The notes below the pieces were generated by a model that saw nothing but the letters and a program-made list of their open reading frames with translations, was not told the origin of the DNA and searched no databases. The translations under genes were made by a program, and so were the position numbers. Below, piece by piece: positions 1 to 7,488 of a stretch of DNA of 28,111 bases. Within the stretch, counting starts at the first letter, position 1, and every line of letters begins with the position of its first letter. This stretch comes from JACKFB01 sp041389525 (lineage in GTDB: Bacteria > Myxococcota_A > UBA9042 > PHBI01 > JACKFB01): the NCBI GenBank assembly GCA_041389525.1, contig JAWKRR010000079.1:1-28111 (forward strand), given 5' to 3'.

Positions 1-2138
1 TCGCCCTCACGGCCTTCGTCGCCATGCGACTGGTCCGCTCGCGGCGCTCGCGTCGGCTCTCCGCCGTCACCTTCATCTCCATCGTCGGTGTAGCCTGCGG
101 CGTCTGGGCCCTGACGATGGTGCTGGGCGTGACGGGCGGGTTCCAGGGCGCCTTCCAGGAGCGCATCCTGGGCCTCTACCCGCACATGGTCGTCATCAAG
201 CGGGCTGGCGATTTTCGCGAGTACCCCGAGCTGCTCGACGCGGTGCGCGCGACACCCGGCGTGGCCGCGGCGTCCCCGGCGACCTACGACGACATGATGA
301 TCGCCGCGGGCGTTCACCGCTCGGGCGCGGTCATCAAGGGTGTTGAGCTGTCGAGCGTCGGCGGCGTGGTCGACCTCGACAAGCTGGTCGGCAAGGGGAG
401 CCTCAGCGGCCTCGACGAGACGACCGAGGTTCGCCTCGAGGGCGACACGCTGGTCGTGGCCTCGGTGGTCGACGGCCACTGGCTCACGGTGGCGCTGACC
501 GACGGGGGCGTCGCCGTCGCGGAGGACGACCGCACGCCGCCCGACGCGGGGCGCGTGAGGGTGCATCTGCTGGACCTGAGCGGCGGGACGCGCGGCCCGC
601 TGCGGCTGACCCGCGTGGACGCCGACGCGCAGCCGGCCGACGAGGCGCAGCCGCCCGAGGCGCTCGAGGACCAGGCGCTCCCGACGGAGGATTCGCCCGA
701 GCCGGACGGCGAGATCGCCCGGACGAAGAACGGCGCTCCGTCGCCGGCGCCGCGACCCGCTGAGCCGGCCCTTGGCGAATTCGAGGAACGCGCGCCCGGC
801 TCCACCCGGGCGCTGCTGGCCGCGAAGACCCCCGGCGAGCGCCCCGACGTCCACGAGCTCGAGGCCGGGGCGTGGCGCGCGGGCGATGACGGCCCGCTCT
901 TGCGCCTCGACGCGGACACCATCGTCACGCTGGTGTGGACGCCGGACCCGGAGGTCAAGGGCGAGCCGCGCCTCCGCGTGATGGTGGAGGAGGCGCGGAT
1001 TTCCCGAGCCGACCAGACCGCGATGGCGCGGCTGGTGGACGCGCGGACCTCAGGCGCCGCCGTTCGGCTCGCGGGACCGGACGGCGTGAGCGTCGGGCCC
1101 GCGGTCGAGCCCGGCGAGCTGACCGGCTACACCCCGATCCGCGCGCGCCTCCCGGGCATCATCCTGGGCTCCGAGCTGGCCCGCCGCCTCCACGCGGAGG
1201 TCGGCGACGAGGTCACGCTGGTCACGCCTCTGCGCGGCATCGACAGCAAGATGATGGGCCCCTACGGCATGGCGCCTTCCAGCGTCCACCACGTCGTCGC
1301 GGGCATCTTCGAGAGCGGCTTCTACGAGTACGACGTGCGCCTCGCCCTGGTCAGCCTCGAGGCGGCCCAGCGATTCCTCAACCGCGGCCCAGTGATTCGG
1401 TGGCTCGAGGTCAAGACCGTCGACCTGCTGAAGGTGGACGAGGTCGAGCGCCGCCTCGCCGCCCTGGTCGATCCCTACGACATCACCTCGCTGGTCGGGC
1501 AGGTCGAGGGCTTCCAGGGGAAGATCGCCCGCTACGCCGCCGGCGAGGTGCGTGACTCGCCACCGGCGACCGACGCGTCATTCACGGGCGGGCTTACCAA
1601 CGTCATCCAGCTGGTCAACCTGGTGAAATATCAGGAGATGGACTTCGGCTATCACCCGCGCTTCCGGCTCATCGACTGGAAGGAGATGAACACGAACCTC
1701 TTCCGCGCGCTGAAGCTGCAGAAGGTGGTCCTGACCATGTTCTTCCTCATTATTATCGTGGTCGGAGCCTTCGTCGTCGTCGGCTCGCAGATGATGGTGA
1801 TTCACGAAAAGACCCCCGATATCGCCATCTTGCGGGCGATGGGGGCCACCGCCGGGACCATCCGAGCCATCTTCACCCTGCAGGGCCTCCTGGTGGCCGG
1901 GATCGGGACGACCGTGGGCCTGCTCTTCGGTGTGGGCCTGTGTTGGGCGCTCGGCGCGCTGGAGTTCCCCCTCGACGCGGCGGTCTATCTAATCGACCGG
2001 CTGCCGGTTCAGATCGAGGTCGTCGACCTGATCCTCGTCGCGGTCGCCACGGCGGCTTGCACGCTCGCGGCGACCCAGTACAGCGCGGGTCGGGCGGCCG
2101 CGAAGTCGGTCGTCGGCGGCCTCCGCGCGGTGGACTGA
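1..2138 (+). CDS. LolC/LolE-family ABC transporter permease, 5' end outside the window
   Basis: Inner-membrane permease of the lipoprotein-releasing (LolCDE) or related FtsX/MacB-type ABC system. The frame is open to the left edge. Residues upstream of the first ATG (24), reading FVAMRLVRSRR, already match the conserved family N-terminus, so the true start lies outside. A first membrane helix (FISIVGVACGVWAL) is followed by a periplasmic domain, the family motif GIILGSELARRL (about 376-387 counted from ATG 24), and three C-terminal helices starting at KVVLTMFFLIIIVVGAFVVVG with the typical EKTPDIAILRAMGAT loop. At more than 704 residues it is far longer than the usual ~400-415. The excess is mostly a stretch at about 136-370 that includes an Asp/Glu/Pro-rich low-complexity part (about 195-265). 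A second small insert lies near 510-545. No LolD ATPase is in view, so LolC versus LolE cannot be decided. Confidence 0.8.
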   Translation, partial: ALTAFVAMRLVRSRRSRRLSAVTFISIVGVACGVWALTMVLGVTGGFQGAFQERILGLYPHMVVIKRAGDFREYPELLDAVRATPGVAAASPATYDDMMIAAGVHRSGAVIKGVELSSVGGVVDLDKLVGKGSLSGLDETTEVRLEGDTLVVASVVDGHWLTVALTDGGVAVAEDDRTPPDAGRVRVHLLDLSGGTRGPLRLTRVDADAQPADEAQPPEALEDQALPTEDSPEPDGEIARTKNGAPSPAPRPAEPALGEFEERAPGSTRALLAAKTPGERPDVHELEAGAWRAGDDGPLLRLDADTIVTLVWTPDPEVKGEPRLRVMVEEARISRADQTAMARLVDARTSGAAVRLAGPDGVSVGPAVEPGELTGYTPIRARLPGIILGSELARRLHAEVGDEVTLVTPLRGIDSKMMGPYGMAPSSVHHVVAGIFESGFYEYDVRLALVSLEAAQRFLNRGPVIRWLEVKTVDLLKVDEVERRLAALVDPYDITSLVGQVEGFQGKIARYAAGEVRDSPPATDASFTGGLTNVIQLVNLVKYQEMDFGYHPRFRLIDWKEMNTNLFRALKLQKVVLTMFFLIIIVVGAFVVVGSQMMVIHEKTPDIAILRAMGATAGTIRAIFTLQGLLVAGIGTTVGLLFGVGLCWALGALEFPLDAAVYLIDRLPVQIEVVDLILVAVATAACTLAATQYSAGRAAAKSVVGGLRAVD

Positions 2139-2164
2139 GCGCGGTTGCGGGACCGAATGCCCCA

Positions 2165-2194
2165 TTGACACGCCGCTCTGGCGGCGTCTATGAC
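2165..2194 (+). promoter_or_regulatory. sigma70-type promoter for the RodZ-like gene
   Basis: A perfect -35 box TTGACA (2165-2170) is followed after 18 bp by TATGAC (2189-2194), which matches 4 of 6 consensus positions. Transcription would start near 2201 and give a leader of about 47 nt before the ATG at 2248. The spacer holds a perfect dyad. Confidence 0.6.
2170..2187. repeat. 7-bp inverted repeat inside the promoter spacer (candidate operator)
   Basis: ACGCCGC, a TCTG loop, then GCGGCGT form a perfect 7-bp dyad. It lies exactly between the -35 and -10 boxes of the promoter at 2165-2194, a position where a bound repressor would block RNA polymerase. It could instead be a small hairpin ending the upstream permease transcript, but no T-run follows. 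Confidence 0.45.
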
Positions 2195-2247
2195 CGGCCG
2201 GCGGATGAGCGCAGCAACAACCTGCGTTCGCCGCGACGAGGCGACCG

Positions 2248-2763
2248 ATGAACGAGCTCGGACAAGTGTTGAAGGCCGCGCGCGAAGCACGCGGGATGAC
2301 CGTCGACCAGGTCGCGCAGATCACGAAGGTCTCGGGGCAGATCCTCCACGGAATCGAGGACGGCGAGCGCCTCGGCCTGCCGGAGCCCGTCTACCTGCGC
2401 GGCTTCGTCCGCGCTTACGCGATCGCCGTCGGCATCGACCCGCACGAAGTCCTCCGCTTGGTCCGCAACGAGATCGACTCCGACCGCCGCGCGGCAGCCC
2501 CCAACATGCGCGCCCCCGGCGGCCACTCCAACCACCGGCTCGACAAGGGCGCCGGCTCCCGCATCCTCTTCGGCGACGCCGTCGAGTCGCGGCGCGGCCT
2601 CCACGCCAGCCACGTCGTGTTGCTCCTCTTGGCCGTCGGCATCTTCTTCGCGGCTTGGCTCATCAGCGGACAGCGCACGGGCGACGTCGCCGCGTCGGCC
2701 GCTCCCGAGTCGCCGCCCGAGATCCAGCACCGAGTCGACGCCGTGGGCGGCTTCTCGCGCTAG
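2248..2763 (+). CDS. RodZ-like HTH transmembrane protein
   Basis: 171 residues. Residues 1-75 form an XRE/HTH_25-type helix-turn-helix of the RodZ kind (LGQVLKAAREARGMTVDQVA, then VYLRGFVRAYA). A basic linker follows, then one membrane helix at about 121-140 (SHVVLLLLAVGIFFAAWLI). RodZ proteins link MreB filaments to the cell-wall elongation machinery. Here the periplasmic part is only about 30 residues, so the usual RodZ beta domain (DUF4115) is missing. It may be a short RodZ or a membrane-tethered regulator. The ATG at 2248 is supported by a GAGG just upstream, and a strong promoter lies at 2165-2194. Fold family is fairly sure; the exact role is not. Confidence 0.75.
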   Translation: MNELGQVLKAAREARGMTVDQVAQITKVSGQILHGIEDGERLGLPEPVYLRGFVRAYAIAVGIDPHEVLRLVRNEIDSDRRAAAPNMRAPGGHSNHRLDKGAGSRILFGDAVESRRGLHASHVVLLLLAVGIFFAAWLISGQRTGDVAASAAPESPPEIQHRVDAVGGFSR

Positions 2764-2837
2764 TCAGCGTGGCGAGCGCTGTCCGGGTCGCCATCTCGCC
2801 TGATCCCCCGCCGGCTCCGCGCCTGGGAACACACGCC

Positions 2838-4196
2838 ATGCAGTTGAAGAAGCTCCGGCTGCTCCACGAAAGCCTCAGGCGTTACCTGCGTCGCGGCGCG
2901 TGGGAGCACCTGGACAAGCTTCTGCTGCGCACGCGCGACGAAGAGGTCGCCGCCGTCATGGCCCTGATGCCGTCGGAGGATCAGGAGGCCATCTTCAAGC
3001 GGCTGACGACGCCCGAGCGCAAGGCCGAGATCATCGTCCAGATGGATCCGCCCTTCGGTCAGACCGTCCTGACCCCGCTCGGCCCGGAGGAGGTGGCGCT
3101 GATCCTGCGCGAGATGGCGCAGGACGACATGGCCGACATCCTCGCAGATCTCAACGCGGATCTGCGGGCCGCGGTCCTCGAGATCCTCGAGCAATCCGAC
3201 GCGATCGAAGACCTGATGCGCTACGGCCCCGACACGGCCGGCGGCATCATGATCCCGGACTTCGTGTCGTTGACCGAAGACGACACGGTGCTCGAGGCGC
3301 TGGCCAAGCTGCGCGAGTCCGACGACGTCGAGATGGTCTATTACATCTACGTCCTCAACAGCTCGGGCCACCTCACGGGCGTGTTGTCGCTGCGAAAGCT
3401 GGTCACCGCGAAGGCCGGCAAGCGCATCGGCGACATCATGGAGACCGACGTCATCAGCGTGACGCCGGAGACCGACCAGGAGGTGGTCGCGCGGATGGTC
3501 GCCAGCTACGGCTTCCTGTCCGTCCCCGTGGTCGACGACACCAATAAGATGCTGGGCTTGGTGACCGTCGACGACGTCATCGAGGTGCTCCGCGAAGAGG
3601 CCACCGAGGACATCCTCAAGATGGCCGGCGCCGGTGATGAGCTCGGCGAGACGTCGAGCGTCGCCCGCAACGTGCGCATCCGCTTCCCCTGGCTCATGGC
3701 CAGCTGCGTCGGCGGCCTCGCCGGCGCCGGCATCATGGGCGGCTACCACGACACCCTCGAGCGCCACGCGGTCCTCGCCTTCTACCTGCCGATGATCCTC
3801 GGCATGAGCGGCAACGTCGGCACCCAGTCCGCCACGGTCACCGTGCGCGCGCTGGCGCTGGGTCATATCGGCGCGCTGGGCAACCGGCTCAGCGTCGTGC
3901 GGCGCGAGGTCAGCATCGGCCTCGTCATGGGGCTGATCTACGGCGTCGTCGTCGGCGCGGTCGCGACCCTACTGACCGGCACGACCACCTACGGCCTCGC
4001 GGTCGGCATGGCCTTCGTCAGCGGCATGGTCGTCGCCAGCAGCGTCGGCGCGGCCATCCCCATGATGCTCAGCCGGCTCAACTTCGACCCGGCTGTCGCT
4101 ACTGGCCCCTTCGTGACGACGACCGTCGACATCCTCGGCATCCTCACCTACTTCGGCATCGCGAACCTGCTCCTCGGGATCCTCAACGGGAGCTAG
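2838..4196 (+). CDS. mgtE: magnesium transporter MgtE
   Basis: 452 residues, normal for the family. The start at 2838 (MQLKKLRLLHESLRRYLRRG) is chosen because the domain begins there; the in-frame sequence upstream is Arg/Pro-rich and overlaps the RodZ-like gene. Layout: N domain with helical repeats (about 1-125), tandem CBS domains (about 135-255), and a five-helix channel domain (about 280-452). Family signatures are the selectivity stretch GMSGNVGTQSATVTVRAL and the last helix with FVTTTVDILG, whose Asp431 corresponds to the pore Asp432 of Thermus MgtE. CBS and N domains gate Mg2+ entry across the inner membrane. Only 74 bp separate it from the previous gene, and recO follows after 5 bp, suggesting co-transcription. 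Confidence 0.95.
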   Translation: MQLKKLRLLHESLRRYLRRGAWEHLDKLLLRTRDEEVAAVMALMPSEDQEAIFKRLTTPERKAEIIVQMDPPFGQTVLTPLGPEEVALILREMAQDDMADILADLNADLRAAVLEILEQSDAIEDLMRYGPDTAGGIMIPDFVSLTEDDTVLEALAKLRESDDVEMVYYIYVLNSSGHLTGVLSLRKLVTAKAGKRIGDIMETDVISVTPETDQEVVARMVASYGFLSVPVVDDTNKMLGLVTVDDVIEVLREEATEDILKMAGAGDELGETSSVARNVRIRFPWLMASCVGGLAGAGIMGGYHDTLERHAVLAFYLPMILGMSGNVGTQSATVTVRALALGHIGALGNRLSVVRREVSIGLVMGLIYGVVVGAVATLLTGTTTYGLAVGMAFVSGMVVASSVGAAIPMMLSRLNFDPAVATGPFVTTTVDILGILTYFGIANLLLGILNGS

Positions 4197-4201
4197 GCGC
4201 C

Positions 4202-4855
4202 ATGTCTAGCTCCCCCGAGCTGACCGAGGCCTTGGTCCTGCGCGCAGCCGACAGCGGCGACGACAAGGTCGTGCACCTGCTGACCCCCGCCCTGGGCCAC
4301 GTCCCCGCCTTCGCCAAGAGCGCGCGCAGCAGCAAACGCCGCACCGGCGCCCACCTGGACCTGCTCCACCGCGTCGAGGTGCGGCTGGTCGGCCACTCCA
4401 CACGAAACCTCGCGCGCCTCGACTCCGCCCGAGTCCTCGAGGTCTTCGGCGGCATCCGCGCCGACCTGGTCCGCTTCGCCCTGGCCTCGACCATGGTGGA
4501 CGTGGTGCTGCACCTGATCCCCGAGCACGGCCACCTGCACGGCGCCTACGAGCTGCTGCTCCGCGCCCTGCGCCACCTGGACCGGGCCGCCGAGACCCCG
4601 ACCGAGGACGTCTTGCTGCTCTTCGAGCTGCGGATGCTCGAGGGTTCAGGCGCACTTCCCGGGGTCGCCGACCTGGTCGGGATGCCCGAAAAGAGCAGGG
4701 AAATCCTGGCCGATTGGCACGAAGGCCGCTGGCGCCCCCTGCCCGAGGACGAGCGCGCCACGGTCGGCCGGGTCCTCGAAGGCCTCATCGAGGACGCGAC
4801 GGGCCGCCCGCTCAAGTCCCGCCGCTTCCTCGACGCGATGCTGCGCGAGCCTTAG
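4202..4855 (+). CDS. recO: DNA repair protein RecO
   Basis: 217 residues. RecO works with RecR (and RecF) to load RecA on SSB-coated single-stranded DNA and to anneal strands. The N-terminal OB-fold start (TEALVLRAADSGDDKVVHLL, then FAKSARSSKRRTG) and the helical part with LLLFELRMLEGSGALP follow the family. The protein has no cysteine at all, so the zinc-ribbon Cys motif seen after FELRLL in many RecO proteins is missing. It starts 5 bp after mgtE with GGGAG from the mgtE end serving as a plausible ribosome site. Its 3' end overlaps the convergent nth gene by 44 bp. Confidence 0.88.
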   Translation: MSSSPELTEALVLRAADSGDDKVVHLLTPALGHVPAFAKSARSSKRRTGAHLDLLHRVEVRLVGHSTRNLARLDSARVLEVFGGIRADLVRFALASTMVDVVLHLIPEHGHLHGAYELLLRALRHLDRAAETPTEDVLLLFELRMLEGSGALPGVADLVGMPEKSREILADWHEGRWRPLPEDERATVGRVLEGLIEDATGRPLKSRRFLDAMLREP

Positions 4856-5498
4856 GCGCCTCGGCCGCGATCCGCGCCTTGGTCGCCGCGAACCCGCAGA
4901 TCGGGCAGCCCGCCAGGTCATGGCCGCGCGCCGGGCAGTGCTCGCGCCCGAAGAAGATGATCTGCAGGTGCCTGCGATTCCACGTGTCCTCAGGGAAGAC
5001 CGCCTTGAGATCGCGCTCGGTCTCGACGACGTTCTTCGCCCGCGACAGCCCCCAGCGGCTCGCCAGCCGGTGGATGTGCGTGTCCACCGGGAACGCAGGC
5101 ACGCCAAAGGCCTGAGACATCACGACCGAGGCCGTCTTGTGCCCCACGCCCGGCAACGCCTCGAGCGCCGCGAAGTCCGCCGGTACCACGCCGTGGTGGC
5201 GCTCGACGAGAAGCTGCGCGGCTTGCTTGAGGTGCTTGGCCTTCGTCGGCGCCAGCCCCACCTCGCGGATGTGCTCACGGATGCGATCCACCGAAAGCGC
5301 AGCCATCGCCTGGGGATTCGGAGCTTCCGCGAAGAGCTGGGGCGTGACCTGGTTGACCTTCTTGTCGGTGGTCTGAGCGCTCAAGAGCACCGCGACCAGC
5401 AGCGTGAAGGGGTCCCGGTGATCGAGCGGGATCGGCGTCTCGGGGTAGAGCGCGTCCAGGATCTCTCCTATGCGGCGGGCTTTGTCCTGACGTAGCAT
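4812..5498 (-). CDS. nth: endonuclease III (DNA glycosylase/AP lyase)
   Basis: 228 residues. Base-excision repair enzyme that removes oxidised pyrimidines and cuts the abasic site. The helix-hairpin-helix LPGVGHKTA carries catalytic Lys121, and FPVDTHIHRL carries Asp139. The C-terminal cluster region has only three cysteines, C188, C198 and C201 (HCPARGHDLAGCPIC), instead of the classical C-X6-C-X2-C-X5-C of E. coli Nth. I recall similar CPARGH...CPIC forms from Bacteroidetes enzymes. The start at 5498 is set by a GGAGGA six bases upstream; the longer open frame upstream has no family similarity. It converges on and overlaps recO. Confidence 0.93.
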   Translation of the reverse strand: MLRQDKARRIGEILDALYPETPIPLDHRDPFTLLVAVLLSAQTTDKKVNQVTPQLFAEAPNPQAMAALSVDRIREHIREVGLAPTKAKHLKQAAQLLVERHHGVVPADFAALEALPGVGHKTASVVMSQAFGVPAFPVDTHIHRLASRWGLSRAKNVVETERDLKAVFPEDTWNRRHLQIIFFGREHCPARGHDLAGCPICGFAATKARIAAEAPKARAASRRGSGGT

Positions 5499-5503
5499 CC
5501 GGA

Positions 5504-5509
5504 TCCTCC
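5504..5509 (-). promoter_or_regulatory. ribosome binding site fixing the nth start
   Basis: Plus-strand TCCTCC reads GGAGGA on the minus strand, ending 5 nt before the ATG at 5498. It supports this start over the in-frame extension reaching 5858. Confidence 0.7.
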
Positions 5510-5624
5510 GATCCCTGGGGGTCGGTTCGGGGTTGGCGCGCGCACGGTATCGCAACTTGCGAGCGACCGCCTCGCTGGCCTCGCGCTGGCCCGCACTTGT
5601 CCCGACGCGACGGAGCCCGAATCG

Positions 5625-6704
5625 ATGGCGCGAGGTGTGGAAGGGCTCGTCGAGGACCTGAGCCGCCAGGAGACCACCGTCGGACCGGGCGCGTACCGCC
5701 GCCTCATCGCGTGTCTGGCGGTCCTCTGCCGCACCCGCCCCGACCTCCTGGCCGTGCTCGCCGACGCCTTCGCCGCGCGCGAGTTCTCCGCCTGGTACGC
5801 CCGCCCCCTGCTGGTCCTGGCCAGCCTGCGCTACCTCGCCCTCGACGACCCCGATCACCCCCTCGCCCTCGAGGTCCTGGCCGACGGCGAGGCCCCCGAC
5901 CTCGACAGCCGCTTGGCCGCCGCCCTGCTGGACCCGCGCCTCCCCGCCCTCCTCGCCTCCCGCTCCGTCCAGACCAACTCCAGCGAGCGCGCGATCGGCT
6001 GGGGCCTCGTCGCCATGAGCTTCGGCGCGCCGAGCGCCTCATTTTCCCTGGTAGATCTTGGCTGCTCGGCCGGCCTCAACCTCGTCGCGGACCTGGTCCC
6101 GACCGCCTGGCGCGTGGGCAGCCAGCAGGTCAGCGGCCTCGACTTCCCCTCGCCCGCCCGCCGCCTCGGCCTCGATCTCGACCCGATGGACGCACGCTCG
6201 GACGACGCCGTCCGCTGGCTGCGCGCCTGCGTGTGGCCCGGGGACGCCGACCGCCGCCAACGCCTCGAGGCCTCGATCGCCGCCTTCCTGCAGCCGCTGC
6301 CGCCGGACCGCGCGCCGCGCCTGCGCGCCCACCGCCTCGGCGTCGACCCCACCGACCAGATCCTGGCCGAGCTCGAGGCCGACGCCCCCCTGCCGATCAT
6401 CGCTTTTCAATCGGTAGTACATGATTATTTGGGAGACGAGCCCGCCCTCGCGCACACCGAGACCATGCGGCGCTGGCTGTGCGGCGGACGCGCTCGGTTC
6501 TGGCTGACCCTCGAACCACAGCCCGAGATCGCGGCCGGTCGCCCGCTGGGCGGCGGCCCCATGGCCTTGACCCTGCACGTCGGCGAGGGCGGCGCCCTAA
6601 GCTCGCGCCTCATCGCCCGCACCGACTACCATCCGCGCGCCTGCCACCCCCAGCCGGGAACGGTCGAGGCGCTGCGCACGCTCTGGCACGAGAGAACCAC
6701 TTGA
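5625..6704 (+). CDS. DUF2332 family protein (methyltransferase-like signature)
   Basis: 359 residues. It resembles the DUF2332 family, whose biochemical role I do not know. Visible family-type motifs are SVQTNSSERAIGW (about 127-139), LVDLGCSAGLNLVADL (about 144-159), RRLGLDLDPMDARSDDAVRW with the following RACVWPGD (about 185-212), and IIAFQSVVHDYLGDE (about 258-272). LVDLGCSAG looks like motif I of SAM-dependent methyltransferases, so a Rossmann-type fold is likely, but no substrate can be named. The two signature stretches at 6040-6063 and 6401-6437 are coded with AT-richer codons than the rest. It is divergent from nth with a 126-bp gap, and a small lipoprotein-like gene overlaps its stop. 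Confidence 0.75.
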   Translation: MARGVEGLVEDLSRQETTVGPGAYRRLIACLAVLCRTRPDLLAVLADAFAAREFSAWYARPLLVLASLRYLALDDPDHPLALEVLADGEAPDLDSRLAAALLDPRLPALLASRSVQTNSSERAIGWGLVAMSFGAPSASFSLVDLGCSAGLNLVADLVPTAWRVGSQQVSGLDFPSPARRLGLDLDPMDARSDDAVRWLRACVWPGDADRRQRLEASIAAFLQPLPPDRAPRLRAHRLGVDPTDQILAELEADAPLPIIAFQSVVHDYLGDEPALAHTETMRRWLCGGRARFWLTLEPQPEIAAGRPLGGGPMALTLHVGEGGALSSRLIARTDYHPRACHPQPGTVEALRTLWHERTT

Positions 6705-7267
6705 GCTCACCCCGCCGACTCGGCCCCCGCTACGCCGTGACCTCCGCCACCGCCTCGGCGCTGCTCCTGCTGACGCTCTCCACCGGCTGCGGTGGCCTGC
6801 GCGGGCCCTCGCTGGAGGACTCGCAGGTCATGTGGAAGCAGGGCCGGCGCGCCGAGAGCCTGGCCTTGGCCACCGAGGCCTACAGCCGCTTCTTGGGCGC
6901 CAACGATGTCGACGACGCGGCCGTGCGTGCGCGGCTCGCCGAGGCGATCACGACCTTGGAGGAGGAGCCGCTCTTCGTCGCCGGCGACGGGCCGCCCATC
7001 GCGATCGACCCCGCCAGCGGCAACAGCGGCGTCTTGGCCATGGCGGTCCAGGACGACCTGGCCGGCGAGCGCATCACGCCGGTGATTCGGGGGCTCTTGA
7101 CGGTGCGGGATCTCGGGCTGGCTCGCCATGCGCAGACTGTGCTCGCGATCGTGTTCGCCGAGCGCGCGCTGCGAGCGGACGGGGGCGTGCTGATCGACGC
7201 GTCCAACGCGCTGCGCAACCTCGTCGCCAAGCGGCTCGCGCTGGACACACTGGCGCGTCTCCTCTGA
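6701..7267 (+). CDS. probable lipoprotein of unknown function
   Basis: 188 residues from a TTG at 6701 that overlaps the TGA of the preceding gene by four bases (TTGA), the usual sign of translational coupling. The N-terminus has a basic stretch (SPRRLGPRY), a hydrophobic core ALLLLTLS and then TGCGG, which is an imperfect lipobox because the -3 residue is Ser. A shorter GTG start at 6737 is possible but would lose the basic n-region. The mature part is mostly helical with Ala/Leu/Arg repeats and might form TPR- or HEAT-like helices. I do not recognise a family. Confidence 0.6.
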   Translation: MSSPRRLGPRYAVTSATASALLLLTLSTGCGGLRGPSLEDSQVMWKQGRRAESLALATEAYSRFLGANDVDDAAVRARLAEAITTLEEEPLFVAGDGPPIAIDPASGNSGVLAMAVQDDLAGERITPVIRGLLTVRDLGLARHAQTVLAIVFAERALRADGGVLIDASNALRNLVAKRLALDTLARLL

Positions 7268-7313
7268 CCGAGTCGCCGGCGCCACCGAGCCCGTCCGATC
7301 GCGCAATTCCCGT

Positions 7314-7342
7314 TTGTGCGGCCCGAGGCACCGTGCTATACC
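7314..7342 (+). promoter_or_regulatory. probable promoter of the rpsB-tsf operon
   Basis: TTGTGC (7314-7319) and TATACC (7337-7342) are separated by exactly 17 bp. The -10 matches four and the -35 three consensus positions. Start of transcription would fall near 7349, at the base of the hairpin at 7348-7367, giving a leader of about 140 nt before rpsB. Confidence 0.55.
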
Positions 7343-7347
7343 GCGCC

Positions 7348-7379
7348 GGCCTCGGGGAACCGGGGCCCGTGTTTTTGTT
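7348..7379 (+). terminator. hairpin with T-run in front of rpsB (terminator or attenuator-like)
   Basis: GGCCTCGG, a GGAA tetraloop and CCGGGGCC form an 8-bp stem with one G-U pair. Four bases later comes TTTTTGTT. The shape is that of a rho-independent terminator. It could end transcripts from the 5625-7267 genes. Because it sits at the predicted +1 of the rpsB promoter, it could also be a 5' hairpin of the ribosomal-protein mRNA. Confidence 0.5.
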
Positions 7380-7473
7380 AACAAATCTGCACACTTCTCG
7401 ACCTTTCGTGCGCTGACCCGCCGGGTTGAACCCCGCCGGTAGGGCGTCTGGGAAGTGGAAGTTCAACGAAGGG

Positions 7474-7479
7474 AAGGAG
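7474..7479 (+). promoter_or_regulatory. Shine-Dalgarno site deciding the rpsB start
   Basis: AAGGAG lies 9 nt before the ATG at 7489. It rules out the in-frame extension that begins at 7426. Confidence 0.8.
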
Positions 7480-7488
7480 TTCGTACTC

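Noticed and set aside
2190..2837. In-frame extension upstream of mgtE
   Set aside because: It overlaps the RodZ-like gene in another frame and encodes only Arg/Pro-rich sequence; MgtE homology begins at 2838.
2764..2837. Possible Mg2+ riboswitch (M-box) or YkkC-type leader before mgtE
   Set aside because: Only 74 bp are available and no conserved riboswitch core is visible.
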